Below are positions 22,746-35,850 of a DNA stretch of 64,000 nt, in pieces. The notes beneath the pieces were generated by a model. It did not search any database. It saw only the letters and a list, made by a program, of their open reading frames with translations, and was not told where the DNA came from. Origin of the DNA: Manduca sexta (taxonomy: Eukaryota; Arthropoda; Insecta; Lepidoptera; Sphingidae); assembly GCF_014839805.1 (NCBI RefSeq), contig NC_051129.1, positions 13,582,920 to 13,646,919 of the forward strand. Reading direction: 5' to 3'. Positions within the stretch are counted from its first letter, which is position 1. The number at the start of each line of letters is the position of its first letter. The position numbers and the translations under genes were made by a program.

Positions 22746-25700
22746 GAAGCATGGATATCAGAGATATCGATGTGTCTAAAGAACATTTTTTTTTTGTTAG
22801 GACGCCTGATTGCGCTCCTTTATGCATCGGTCTAATTACGTCTATAATTAGTAATCTAAACTGTTTATAAGAACGTTGACAGATATCAATATGATACCTG
22901 GGACTGGTTTTATAGGCGTGTACAGCAATGTTTGTAAAGCCGTGAACCCAAAAAAATGCTTAAATTTCTGTTAAACTTCTATAAAAAAAAATGCAATACC
23001 ATCAAAATTCGTTTATAGATCACATACAAGAAGTGAAAAAGTATTTGTTAATATTTGTTATAAATGCACATTGTAGGCGCGTCGGTACACGGCGGATGTT
23101 GTGTTTGCGTTATTAGCTCCAGGACCGATATCGGCCGCTACCTGCGAGCTTACCTGCCATATCAGCCCGCTTTTGAATATTATTTTGTTTATCTTTGTCT
23201 CTTCCGAGAATTCGGCTGTGTAAAATGGACGAAATGCCATTAAAAATGGAATTGTTGTTGAATAGATCGGGTATAGATGAAAATGTTTTTGCATCTCGAC
23301 GTCAATTCCGTGCAATGACAATGGATACTGTGTTAATAAAGGATTTGTTTTTGTAATGTTATTTTTGCGTCGTGACTGCAATAACAATTGGTATGTGCAT
23401 AGTTATTGATGGGTTTTACCGAAACCAAACTGTGAGCCATTAGTAATTATATTGGTTACAGTTTCCTTGAAAAATTGTACGCAAAAGTCATTAAAGACTG
23501 CCAAGTAAAAGCCATAGTATTACTAGTATTCAGACAAACTTGTGTATACAAGTGTATTAATAATATCTAGACAAAAACAGAAAATTGCAGCTACACATTC
23601 AGTAAATCCAGAAACACGTACGTTCATGGCACTAATACGAGTTTACGACGGCGTGTAATGAGTGGGCATCGCACGCGCGCGCGTCAAAACAAACATGCGA
23701 CGCTATCCATCCACCGATTTGATAACTGCACTTACGTTGCACACTAAAATTAACTGCCAGTACGCAAACATAAGTTTGCCGTCCATTATCACAGGACGCT
23801 CAACATCTGTGCGCACGTAGAGTCAATATTCGAAAGACACGACGGTAAATATAAATTTGTTGATCCGGGGTACATGCGGGTCGTAAAATCCACCCTCTGC
23901 CGGTACATTATTAAACGTATCGTTTGTTTTATTGTCGCATATTAAATTCGACATGAAAATGCTTTATTGATACTTTTGATGAGCGTGACGTAGATGTTTG
24001 TTTTTCTCGTGTGTTTAGGTCTGGAAATGGATGTGATAATTTTGATGTTTGTATTGTTTTCGACATATAATTGTAGGTATACGATAATTTTTTTTACGTT
24101 GGAAAGCCGTAAGTGTGTCGTCACAATCTGCGATTAGCTAGTTACAGAAAAACATACACGAATGTTATATTTTCTTATGTGTTACAGCGAAATGAGTCGC
24201 CATAGTAACAGATTACAGATAAACGAATACATATTTACTTGCCATAATAAACTTTAATATTATAACTATAATTACGGGTAAATGTTATAATACATGTTGT
24301 TTTTTTATAGGTTACTGGAGTAAGTATTTTTGGTTATCACTTGAAATACTTTCTTATCTTAGTATCTTAAGCTACAGTATTAATGTTATTAACAGCTGCT
24401 AATTAATCTGAGGTCGTATATATACTTTAATACGATCTTCTTTATGTGTGGTATGATACTGATATGATACCTGAAAAACGTTGGATATATCCAAATTATT
24501 ATTTCCTATTGCACAATGTGAAGAACGTTATATTATATTAAAATTAAAAATAAATACTAGCTGATGTAAAAATTATTTTATCTGATCGTAATTCCACTAA
24601 ATTGCTTGTTTCTTATTTGTTCTGTGGCATCATAAATATTATAAAAAAGGAATTCTTGTCTTGAATTTATAGTAAACATTAAGAACCTAAAAAGCTAGTG
24701 CTGCACGGACAGTGCATCTTTGCACTTTCGTATGATTAAAAAGTAAAAAAAAAAAACAAAAAAATGCACTTAAAACGTCAAAATACGAAAAGGTCACACC
24801 AAAAGTAATGGCCAGTTTGTACACAAACTGCCCGTGTTCTAAAAATAAAAAAAGTGCAGATTCGAATGTCAAAATATGAAAAAGCATGCACCAGTACAGC
24901 CGGACACGGTCTGGCGATCGCGAGACGGCGCGGCGTTAAGACAACTATGTTTAACTAATTGCGATGCGCCGTGACTCGTGATGCACGGATACGTTTTGAT
25001 AATAAAAAAAAAAAACAGCACCGCCGCAAAAACGCGTGTCAACTTCACGCTGCTGTGATCAACGTGAAATTATGACGTGTTATGCAATTCTGCGTGGATC
25101 TTCGCGTCATATGATTTTACGATTGGTCTGATTTATTGTGATGTGGCACATCACGTAAACAGCACGCCCAACGCATAGAATAAAAATGAAAAAAAGGCGG
25201 GATTTTTCTTATGAACTGCTATATGATTGAAATAAATCGTGTTTATAAAGTAAAAAGGTCAGGGAGATGGTAAGTAATTATCAACGCTCTTGAAAACCTA
25301 ATACCTGAAGAATCATGAGGGTACGCTGCCTTAACGAAAGCAACGGAGTTATATCCGCTGAGCCCCCGGCAAATTTTCGCCGTACATAACACTGTAAAGA
25401 CATTTTAAGAGCCCAACACATATTCAAATGTAAAAAAATGTATGCCTCAAGCGATCCGCACGAAATATTAGGCACCGGGTGCTCAACCGGGAGTCGATAT
25501 CTTCTCGAATTTATTGTTCGCGCGCCGTATTCGCTGTCGTATTCAAGAGTTATTGGTTATTGTCAATAGAGACGTTATTGTTCGGCCGCGGGGGGAGGGC
25601 CTCTTTCGAAAGCTATCTCCTTTCGAGAGGTCGTAAATTTTAAATGAATCGCGCTGTGATTGCGATCTTCGGAGTGAATTTCGGAATGCATAGAAAAAAC

Positions 25701-26835
25701 TCGCCGAGTTTGTATTCGTGCAGCGGTGTTGGATGTTTTTGTGACTTTAATTTATCGAGTTCTGTTCAGGAATTCATTATTTTATTTTAACTAATATTAG
25801 GCATGCCTTCTATGCGATTGAGGCTGTCCATTCTTCGCATATAACAATTACATATATGTGTAATTCGGCCAGCCTGAACGAAAAAATTAAAAACTTGCTT
25901 TAAGGGCTCTATTTCTGGTTTTGCGTTTTAAAGTGTGTACAAGAAATAAGTTCCATATTTTACCGCAACATAATAGCTTTTTATTCTTCTGGTCAGGTTG
26001 TACGATTAAAATTCTCCGGCTATTCTTTTGTAAAGGCACATGTATGCAGTTAAGTATAAAAATAATGTAACGGTATTCCATGTGTAATCGCTATAAAACT
26101 CAAGTGGATTTTATGATATGGTTTTACGTTCCCGAGGGAGTGACAGCGTGCTATGTCGAACGATAATATTGAATTGCGTTGCCATGACGACCGTTTTAGT
26201 GGTTACCGGGTCAGTTTTGCCGAAGATCTATCTCGCTATTATGTGATTTTAATGATATATTTTAATAGGATAGCTTAAACATGAAATAATTAAGTGAAGG
26301 ATTCGAGGAAGCTGTTGTTTTGACTTAACAAGGAAATGTTTGTTTGTTGATTCTGATTATTTTTGTTTTTTTCCGGGTTTGGCAATACACCCGCTGGTAT
26401 GTACAGAAGCAAAAGTCGGTCAAATGTTAAAGATTTACTAGAAAATCGGATCCTTACTCGTGCTATAACAGCACTGGGAATAAGAAACAGTACCGGCAAA
26501 CTATAACTTACAATATAAAAGAATAGTAAAATGAGGAAACCGAAGAAAAAATGTGCTCTCTAAATAACGCATCCCACGTCCGTAATGCGTCACTCCAACA
26601 CAGAACACTAGAAACACTAGCCCCACACACTAAATACACATAGTGTTGCATTCTAACATGATTACAAAAGCTGTTGCCACTTTTGCCGACCTTACCGCCC
26701 GGGAATCCATTACGCACTAAAAACAAACGAATTGACGATAAGTTTATTAAATAAAAGTGTTTTAAAACACGTACTCGGCGGGTATTAGGCCGTGTGTTCA
26801 CAGAATATCATTTGACGCGTTATGTCTGACGGTTA
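22746..26835. other. Unassigned non-coding sequence
   Basis: No gene recognised. CpG-rich patches lie at about 23640-23700 and 24900-25045. The 109-codon frame at 23058-23387 (minus) has no domain signature. A short direct repeat is listed separately (24754-24893). Confidence 0.5.
24754..24893. repeat. Pair of about 45-bp diverged direct repeats around a short palindrome
   Basis: 'aaaaaaatgcacttaaaacg' + 'tcaaaatacgaaaagg' (from 24758) recurs as 'aaaaaaagtgcagattcgaa' + 'tgtcaaaatatgaaaaag' (from 24847). Between them is the perfect palindrome CAGTTTGTACACAAACTG at about 24813-24830. Confidence 0.55.
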
Positions 26836-26990
26836 TAATGATTTCTTATGTTTACGGGAATGTTAGACGTTGAAATGAAACTATTTACGGATTTTATCGC
26901 GGTTCGCCCCGTGATCATGATGGCTGCATGCAGTCTTCGAAACATCGGGAGACAATAATAGTATAAATAACCGTGATAAAATCCGTAACA
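26836..26990 (+). repeat. Repeat E, copy with inverted ends
   Basis: Contains 'gatttcttatgtttacggga', 'atgttagacgttgaaatgaa' and TTACGGATTTTATCGCGGTT (26885-26904), then a 'ggctgcatgcagtcttcgaaac' type block. At 26969-26988 the sequence AACCGTGATAAAATCCGTAA inverts the earlier block with one mismatch, so this copy can fold back on itself. The family is shared with 33838 and 46470. I recall it as a frequent lepidopteran repeat, class unknown. Confidence 0.7.
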
Positions 26991-29900
26991 GCTTTGTTTC
27001 AGTTTGACGGTTGTGCTGTTGACACTTGTCCGCGGTCTCGGCTGACGCCTAATGATGCTCTTGCCCGAAGCCTATAGATCACACTTAGACGAAACCAATA
27101 TACGGGCATCCTCATAACTATAACACTGCCAGGAAACAGTGTCTATTATTATTTTCGACTTCTTATTGGAGCGTACGAAGTAGTGTGCACCTTGTACCAC
27201 TAGTACAAAGCATAGGTTTGGTTGTGAGATAATAAAAAAATATTAAGCATTATGAGGCAGAAATTAAAGTCATAGAGTGACCAGTGCTGTACATACAAGG
27301 ATGTGTAGTATTTAGAACTAAACACTGGTGTCACTGCGAAGGTGTGGGCGCTAACCGTTAACAAGCAATTTGAATAAAAATACTTCGCGTCAATCGCCGC
27401 CTAGTGCACACGCAGCTTTACAATTCTCGGGAAAATTTTAAACGTTACAATTGTCGGGTGATATAGGATCGTAACTCCGCGTTTGTAGGTCAGCCACAGT
27501 GTACGTCGTTCAGTAGGTCATTTGTTTCACTATTTTTATCTGCGGCGAGTGTACTATAAATTAGATAATGTGTTTTGAGTGCTCGATGTTTGTATTGGAT
27601 TCGCGAAGGTCTAGTATCTGGCTGGTGGTGGATTGGAATTTTGTGATAATTGGCTAATTAAATAGTTTTTGACAAATAATGGCGCCAATGATTACGTTTT
27701 CGTGATATTTTCGTCCAGTTCGAGATTATACGATTGCGATTTCATCATATTTAGATATCGATATATACGTACGTACTACGAGATTACAGTATATCTTATA
27801 CTTAATAAAATGTTTATTTACATTGTTTGTAGGATCTAAAATACCGTTTCTTTAACCATTTTATCTTCTATCAGTATTGTTCTAATAATTTATACACAAT
27901 AAAAGTTTTTTGCAACACGTTGCAGAATTGCAATCAGTGTACATTATAACATCAAGCACACGAAAGTTAATACAAAACGAACAGTGTCTATTGTCGGTGA
28001 ATTGCAACGTATAATCTGATCAATAAGTAGATAGGAAAGCGGCCGGGTCAGCCGAGATTACAACCCCAATCACGAGATAGTAAGACAAAAAGCAGCCGAT
28101 ATGCGTGATTGATGAACCTGCGGCGGCGAAAGGATTGTGAGAAATGGTGTTCTGTTGTTTCTACCAGTGATGGGATGGGATGATGAATGCGGTGGTGGGA
28201 TTGGTGACCGGTGATCATGTATGGCAGGTTAAGGTGTGGATGTATTGTTGAAGGAAATATGTCTTTGCCGATTTGTATTTATGATGAAGACTTTCATGGA
28301 GTGGAAATGATTGGGAAATGTTATATTCTAATGATCATAAAGTCTAAAATATTTTAAATTAGACAGTTCGAATGTTTAATTTAACATAAATATATATTTA
28401 AAATTTGCAAATATTTTTTTGTCTTCTGTTTTACCTGTAAACAAAGGTCAATATTTAGCAAACGTATTAGACAACAATTAATACAAACACGTTTAAAAAA
28501 TCGCATCACTGAACAAATTGAATTTAGTAATTATCGTAATTAATTGTTTTCGAAAACAGTAAACAAATATGTATTGGTTAAATATCAGATGTTTTGTTTG
28601 GAAAACAACTTGACATAAGTTCATGCTTATATTTTAGAGGGGAAAATATGTAAAATATATTATTACATTGGCCACGCAAGATACTATTACCATAACGACT
28701 ATAAATTCCAATCGCACTTAGTTAAGCTTTTCTACGAATCATCAAACATAAATTTTAATTTCACATCCGATTCTATGTAACCCGCCACGCCTAAATGCAG
28801 TTTCACACACATTGTCGAAACGTGAATTAAAATGTATAACCATGAACGATTCGCGAAGTTCTCGCGGACGTGACTCACTGTCTAAACATTAGCTACGCGA
28901 CGTCAGCTGTTGCTATGTCCGAATATCTCTACTTGAATATTCCGCATTCTTACATTTTCTCTATAAAGATCGAGTTAATAGTCGCCGCGTCCCACGTGCC
29001 GCCGCCTTAAGGCCAAGCGCTGTCGGGAATTTTTATCGACCGATTAATTAATTTAAATTATCACTCAATGGCTCTGTGAGAACGATTTTTACGCGTTATT
29101 TATGCGATGGGCGTGTAAACGCTCGTCTCTGTTGGTTTATACTTTTACATATTTAATTATTTGTTTGAGTTTCGATTGTTGACGTGAAACGGACAGGTGA
29201 AGACCCTGTATTATGATGTTTAACATCTGATTTTGTATAGTGACGAGTACAATGCGGTGCCATTGTGAATTGTATCAGATTGAAGCTCGTATTCCTACTG
29301 TTTATGTGTAGGCGTGAGCACTATCGGGCAGTCTTTTCGTTCCTCATACATAAATATAATCGTACTCACTCGCGGTAACAATGATTTTCCTGTTGAGATG
29401 CACTGTTTCTAAGATTGATACATTTGCATTACTTTAATCGTTCAGAAATGCGAAACACTTGAGCTTTTAATTGTGTTTACATTCGTGAAAATATTTGAAT
29501 GTAAAACAAGCTATAATGTTACCAATTACCACATATTTAAGTGTCTAAATTGCTTGTCTAGTTGTGATTAGCGCGGTAATTGATGTTATTATTATCAATT
29601 TAATGACACGGTTGAGTTGCCAGCCGTAATTTTAGGGCGACATATTTTTCCGTTCGGGTTTTAGCTTCAAGTTGTTTTTGTGCTACTTTGGTAGTAAAAT
29701 TCGCAAGATTTGCCGTGACTTATGATACTCTATATTTTTTTACTAGTGATTTTGCTCTTGTGAAAACTTTTTTACTATAAATATTAGCCGAAGATAATTT
29801 AGACTTCTTGTTATTTTTTTACCAAGTTTCATCAAGTAGTTTAGCTGTGAATACAGATATCATTTTCGCATCAATGTATAAAAGCATTTATCCATAAACA

Positions 29901-32732
29901 TTAACTGACCTTAATTCTAAAAAAAATCACAGTGACTAAATTTCCACTCGACCCATTATTCACAATACCCCCATCCGCATTCCGGTAACCGGTTCAAACT
30001 AAACATTGACCGGTACGCGGCGCGCCTGCCCTTAACTAGACGTTGTAATTGGGCCAGGATGTCGGGAATAACCGGTTGAGTCAGCCGACCTCGTGACTGC
30101 GACGCCCACTGTGCTGTCCCTATACTCGGATTCAGCGCGATTCCGGCGTAGTGCTGGGATTATTGTTTTTGAGTGATTTGCGTTCCGGTCGTGGTGAGCA
30201 TCACTAATCATGGGTCAATGTTTTAATAGGTTGATTGAATAATGTTAGAGGTATCACTATTAAGTGCATGCTGTGCCTACATGGAAAAACAAACATAGTG
30301 CAACCATTTTTTGTCAATAGTAATTAGGGCATATTAGGTTGTGTGTAACCAGTTATGTAGACCAAATAAAATAAAATAAAAAAAATACGGAATATGTCAG
30401 ATTGTAGGCAATATGTGCTATGAGGCCAACGAAAAATTATTGAATGATTGGCTGATAACGTAGTGATGGGAATAATAGAGTTGTACCGTGGAGCGAGCGA
30501 GCGATTGATAAAATACGCGTGATCGGGACTTTTGCATTGACATTGGGTCAAGATCACGTTAAAATAAATATTAGATTTTACTCGTTCCGACTTATTATCG
30601 CATTGTCCAGGTAAAGCTAATGAGATTGTTATGGGAATAATAATTTTGATTTTAAAACAAAACGGATTATAATTAGTATTCGTAATCAATTAGATCGTCT
30701 AGATACGGCGCAATATGACTACGATACGACAGCATCTGTATAGAAATTTTAAACATTGTGTGTTCAAGAAAAACGGAAAGATTAGCAAAAAATATCCTAC
30801 AGTATTACGTAAGAACTGTTGGAAGGACACCGATGACACGTTATTTCTAACGCGACGCAACAGCTATCGGCGTTCAGCCATTTTCACACGTAACAGGTTC
30901 CCACAACCAATAAAATATCTCGTGTTTTTTTTCCGCAACGATGTAAATTATTCGCCAGACGACAGTATATATTTTTTAACAGAGCTGTAACATTTTTTTC
31001 TAGAGACCATCTCGCGTACCAATAAAAATGAATGGATCCACAAATTGTTATTTTCAAGGTCGAGCTTCGTGAATTTTATATATAACTCGCCAATTCCTTG
31101 TGACTACTGGATCGTTCAAGGTTCACAGATAAGTGTATATAGGTTAGTGGGCAAGTGATATCTGCAGAGATATCTTGAACTAGTTCGCGAGATAAAAACG
31201 TCTTGTATCTAGGAGTTTGACGGGCGATGTATCAGACGGCCGTTGTTAGGCTATAATATGTGGCGGAGTACGTTTCTGATAGGTCTTAACGCGTTACTCG
31301 AAGGATATCACATCTCTAATGACCTATTTGAGATACATTCATAAAAGTTTATCGATTTGTAGTTCATTAACACAGCTAATTGCGTTTCTGAACAATCATA
31401 GCACAATTTGTCTTTCGTTAATCGTTATCATTACATGAGTTAATTACAACGCAGTGCGTTATATGATAGCATGATGTCATCCACATAACAAGGACCACCA
31501 TGAATCCCTCACCTAATAAGTCAGTCAGACATTCCTGACCGATACGAGCAGACAAAGAACCCCTGAATCACTCGTGAACTACGCTTAATCCAAACGTGTA
31601 CTAAAAATAGTGCAACCGGCTCATACATTGTGTGTAATGCTACATAGTTTCGTTTGCCAAAACGATTTGCATGCGATGCGGTACAGAAATACTTAATTGA
31701 TTCACTATACCAGTTGTGCAATAACTTTGACATTTCCTTTTGCATTTTACATTGTGTAACGTCACTTTCGTAGTTCACAATGAGATTGAGAACCAGACGA
31801 CTCGTTTTACGGTCCACCGACTAGAGATTAGAATGTAAAATCGATTGTACGTGTGTGTTTATTGGTATATATATCTATAGCTTATGAAAGAGAAATAAGT
31901 TTGTTTGATAAACCAATTTTGTTTTGGAACTGCAAGCAAATCTACACTGCATGTCGAAGCGGTTTCGGATGCAATTAGCAAAATGCAAAATGCGGGTCTT
32001 CGTGGGCGATATGTGTAATTTTGAACTGTATCTAATATTGCAGGTAATAAAACTCTTTATTTAAGTAATTACGTTCGTACGCGTGAGTACCTCTGAGGTA
32101 TCATCCTTGTAATGTGGTTTGAAATATATAGGAGCCGCTGTAATTGTAAAAAAATACCCAGTTATTTGAAATATAACATCTTAGGACTTAGAATATCAGG
32201 AACATAGTGCTGAAGTTCGTCATCAATATTACAGTAGGAACTATTAACACTACGAATTTGACACTTTGTCCAAATCCTGTTTACAGAGAAGCATTACGTT
32301 TGAAATACAACTAACAACCTTCCCCCCTTTAATCTGATGGAATCATTAAATTATTTTTCTGGTTTTAATATTCTTTCGCTCTGAATTCCAATAATTCCGA
32401 TATATTATTCTTCATATACCACAAAGTTACGTCCAAATCTCGCTATCACACGGAGTCCGCCGAGCCCGCATACTCGATTACAAAACACTCGTAATTAATA
32501 TTCAAAAGGCGTTTTTTTCTACAACTGTTAAATTATACGTTACACGGGTCTTAATTAACGTAACGCAGCGACACTGCGCCCGATAGTGTAAATGTGTATT
32601 ATTTAATTTGTGAATGCATTTCGAGTATCATTACAAAGATTAAGTAATATTGAACTGGCTCGCTTGTTAATGGGTCCACTTTTGAACAGTGTGGTCTACG
32701 CTTATGAAAGTTTTTCGTAATATTTAAATATA
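26991..32732. other. Long unassigned non-coding stretch
   Basis: Nearly 6 kb without a recognisable repeat or gene, unusually clean compared with the rest of the window. The 121-codon frame at 30324-30689 (minus) and the 91-codon frame at 30715-30990 (plus) have no known motif. A small palindrome GATATCTGCAGAGATATC-like lies at about 31157-31174. Confidence 0.5.
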
Positions 32733-32965
32733 CATAAACGCTTTTTATCCCCTAAGGGGTAGACAGAGGCGCAAGTAGTATACAGAGGCGCATCTAGTAA
32801 TACTACTTTCCGCCGTGTGCTTTCATTCCCATGGTGTGATAGGGGCAAGCCTATGGCCACATCGGGCACAAATTCCAGGCTGCGGGCTGATACGGAGTAG
32901 AAAAACCCAATATCACTGGCCCGACCCAGAGATCGAACCCGTGATCTCAGTACAGGCAGTATGTT
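32733..32965 (-). mobile_element. SINE-A, long copy truncated in the tRNA-like head
   Basis: Shows the ordered blocks 'ttatcccctaaggggtagac', 'tgtgctttcattcccatggt', 'gtgataggggcaagcctatg', 'cacatcgggcacaaattcca', 'gggctgatacggagtagaaa' and a degenerate B-box (gatcgaaccc). The unit 'acagaggcgca' is duplicated (near 32764 and 32782), a small internal tandem duplication. The A-box end is missing. Confidence 0.8.
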
Positions 32966-33837
32966 GTAATAAAGGTATACTTATTAAGTGATTTATTTCT
33001 TGTGTAAGAGTTTGTCTGCGCGGGTAATTTTGCCTTATCTGTTTCTATTAAGCAGCAGTAACCAATATAGTATTCAAGTTCTTTCTACAACTCCAGGCTT
33101 GTACATAGAAAGCGATTTATCCAGCATTTCAAAATCCCTTATGGCAATGATTTCTTTCATAGGCACATTCGAAAGATTGTCATCTCAACTTTCGTTACAA
33201 TTTCATACTGTTTATATATTTTGATATCCTTCCGACACTCGTAATACAAAATCCGCATTGGATTAGACATAGAGCTTGTTCGTTGTCAAAACTCATTCCT
33301 CCACATTTTATCGAAAACTCAAGGCCACTGTTTGCGCATGGCTTTTCGTATCTGGTGCCATGTGCATATTATATAATTAATATTATCTAACTCTGCCACA
33401 TCGGTCACGTGCTGATTGTCTAAAGTGTGATAAAGTGATTATGTGTTGTGAGAAGGTTTTTTTTATAGCGCGTTGCTGTGTGCTGAGCGATGTATGCGGA
33501 CTTTTATCTAATGATATGTGCAGGGTTGGCATACATGCTTGATTCTCGAAGTTTTATAGACGTGATGTAGATTGTGAAAAGCCCGTGGGTTCGATTTCTG
33601 TGTTAAGATAAACATTGTATCTCTGATGCTTGTTGAGGTGTTTTGAGATTGGAAGAATTGAAAAGGCAGAAATGTATACTAATATCACAGAGTATGATAT
33701 GTATTTAAAATAGGTACTTAGATGTATGTAAGTAATAAGTAGCTTGTGATTGTTTTTGTTAAACAATAGAAAGCTATACTGTAAATATAGTAATATAGAT
33801 TACATGTACAAAAATATGCCATTGCAAACAATACTAT
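32966..33837. other. Unassigned non-coding sequence
   Basis: No gene or repeat recognised. Confidence 0.5.
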
Positions 33838-33935
33838 TTTTCGGATTTTATCCCGGTTTTTATATTATAATTTTCTCCTAACGTTTCGAAGACTGCAGCC
33901 TTCGTGGTCAGGGAGGGGACAGCGTTATTTAAAAG
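33838..33935 (+). repeat. Repeat E fragment
   Basis: 'cggattttatcccggttttt' followed by 'cgtttcgaagactgcagcct' and 'tcgtggtcagggaggggaca'. Shares the first block with 26885 and the 'gcagcctt(c/t)(g/a)tggt' block with 46568. Confidence 0.7.
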
Positions 33936-34492
33936 ATTAAAATAGCTATATTTCAATGCCTAAAATTCGAATTAACGTAGAAAATCGCTATTGCAAACAA
34001 TTTCGTGTCATTTTCTGTTGATCAGTGTACACTGTAAGTTGAATAACATGTATTTCCACAGCCAATTATGGACTTTATTACAATGTAGATCTCGTTTTAG
34101 AACAGAGGTAGAGCTGGACAGAATTTTGAATGGACAGTGACTGATATCTCACTAACAAAAATTGGACCGATTTTCGAGTATGATTGCGTCCATGCAAAAT
34201 GTATGGCAATCTCTTCGTTTTTCGGATGTGCACATCTGCCTCGCCAAATTAAACTCTACTAGCCTATTTAAAGTCATGGCCAAACTAATGATACTTTGTC
34301 ACCAGTGTTCACTTATTGCACGATATAAATAATTCGCGAACACAATTTCCGCCTTAATTGAAATAATAGCGCATCCTAATAAGTGCGCGATATCTTATAT
34401 AACGTGGTGGAATCGCCGCCCGTATCGAGCCCGTAACACAACCGTCGCGTACGAGAATAGTCATCGACAGATCACGCCGGTTGCGTCATCTT
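33936..34492. other. Unassigned non-coding sequence
   Basis: No gene recognised. The last 80 bases are CpG-richer than average and lead into the MITE candidate. Confidence 0.5.
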
Positions 34493-34849
34493 TAGGGTTG
34501 CCACACGCGTCAGTATATTCAACAATTATAGGCATTTATTTCATATGCCGCCGACTTACAGTCGGCCAAAGTTGTCATGTTACACAAAGGCTTTACAATA
34601 TTAAACTACAACTTCCAAAGGTTGATGATAGTGACAAAGATGACGATATTTTGTTGTTCTTTTAAATATATTTGAATGGGGAACAAATTAAGATATGAAA
34701 AAAGTCCTTAATAAAAAAATTGCAATGAACCTCTCCAATCTTGATTAGATAGTTAGCAAGTTAACCTCTTCATATATTTAGATAAATAAAAATATTTAGC
34801 AAAAATAAATAATTATAAATTACATTTCCAACGCAATGCGGCAACCCTA
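34493..34849. mobile_element. Candidate MITE with GGGTTGCC ends and TA flanks
   Basis: The left end is GGGTTGCCACA (from 34495) and the right end, reversed, is GGGTTGCCGCA (34837-34847): 10 of 11 bases match. Both ends are bordered by TA (34493-34494 and 34848-34849), the target duplication of Tc1/mariner-like elements. The 353-bp interior is AT-rich with no frame. Short terminal repeats make this provisional; further copies of the GGGTTGCCACA end at 17744 and 50282 support a family. Confidence 0.5.
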
Positions 34850-35010
34850 TCGCCACCGACGCCGACGCCGGCGCCGCGTCGCATGTCGGTCACTGTGCTA
34901 GCGCAACACGTGTGCGGTCACGCGGCGGCGACCGCGTCGCGCGATCTTCGCGCACGCTGTTTGTGGGCACGCGTCGCTGATCGCGTTTGTGATGACGATT
35001 GCGTCAGGTA
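34850..35010. promoter_or_regulatory. CpG-rich block, possible regulatory element
   Basis: About 160 bases packed with CG dinucleotides (GACGCCGACGCCGGCGCCGC, then GCGGCGGCGACCGCGTCGCG) and an E-box CACGTG-type site (AACACGTGTGCG) in otherwise AT-rich DNA. It is the densest CpG block in the window. It could be a promoter, an enhancer, or the end of an unrecognised repeat. No open frame, TATA box or downstream coding sequence is visible. Confidence 0.35.
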
Positions 35011-35333
35011 GATCTGATGATCATGCTTGAGGTATGATTCTTGGACAGAGGTTAATGCTTGAATTACAGATGACTTCTGGTTCAAGACCTCTTATTTTTT
35101 TATTAGAGTTTCATCATTAGTAGGTATTGTGGAGATCAGGCGCTCCATATGCTCATTTTTCAAGCTGTGTACTTTAGGTACTTGATATTGCAGTTTTTAA
35201 ACCATGAAAAATTGATTCGGAATTTTGTTTTTGACTAAGTATTGTAAACTAACAAAGATTAGTAGATCAAAGGATCAAGGCATCGTCTCCGTGTAAGGCC
35301 CTTTCTAGAATGAAAGTACTATTGTTCTGTTTT

Positions 35334-35460
35334 CCAGGATAAAATTTACCTTTATATTAGTCCTATAAATATCATCGAAATCCATTTAGCTGTTTCGGCA
35401 TTATCTACTAAAAACATCTTCACAAACCTCCGCATTCATAAAATGCGTCTGAAAAAACAT
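35334..35460 (+). repeat. Degraded repeat F copy
   Basis: 'ccaggataaaatttacctt', 'atattagtcctataaatatc', 'aaatccatttagctgtttcg' and 'atcttcacaaacctccgcat' follow the order of the repeat F consensus (compare 59350-59574) with many substitutions. Confidence 0.6.
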
Positions 35461-35726
35461 TCATTGTTCAAATATTCGAACAATGCACGTCAGTGTTTTT
35501 TAGTTTTTTCGATGATAGATTTACCTAGTGGTTTTTAGTGCTTGCGTCGATGTAGTCAATGCCAACTAGGATGTGAGATATTTATTTAAAATAAATAACT
35601 TTCAACAGACCTTGTCAATTGTCGTCTGGCAAGAAGGGCACGGATTAGATAAATTAGTTGTAGACAAATATTTTTGAAAGCGGAATTGCGGCGACATAAT
35701 TAATAAATGGTATGCAGTTTAGCAGT

Positions 35727-35850
35727 TTCTTCAATGCTAGTAACGGAATCAAACAATTTGTTCAATGCTAATAAAGGAATCAAACAATATCTTCAATTGT
35801 AGTAAAGGAATCAAACAATATTTTCAATTCTAGTAAATTAAACGAACAAC
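35727..35850. repeat. 31-bp minisatellite, four units
   Basis: Units at 35727-35757, 35758-35788, 35789-35819 and a diverged fourth at 35820-35850. The conserved core is 'aaaggaatcaaacaat' preceded by 'cttcaatgctagt'. The first three units keep exactly the same length, and divergence is greatest in the last. Confidence 0.88.

Noticed and set aside
23058..23387. 109-codon minus-strand frame
   Set aside because: No motif, low-complexity composition, no supporting signals.
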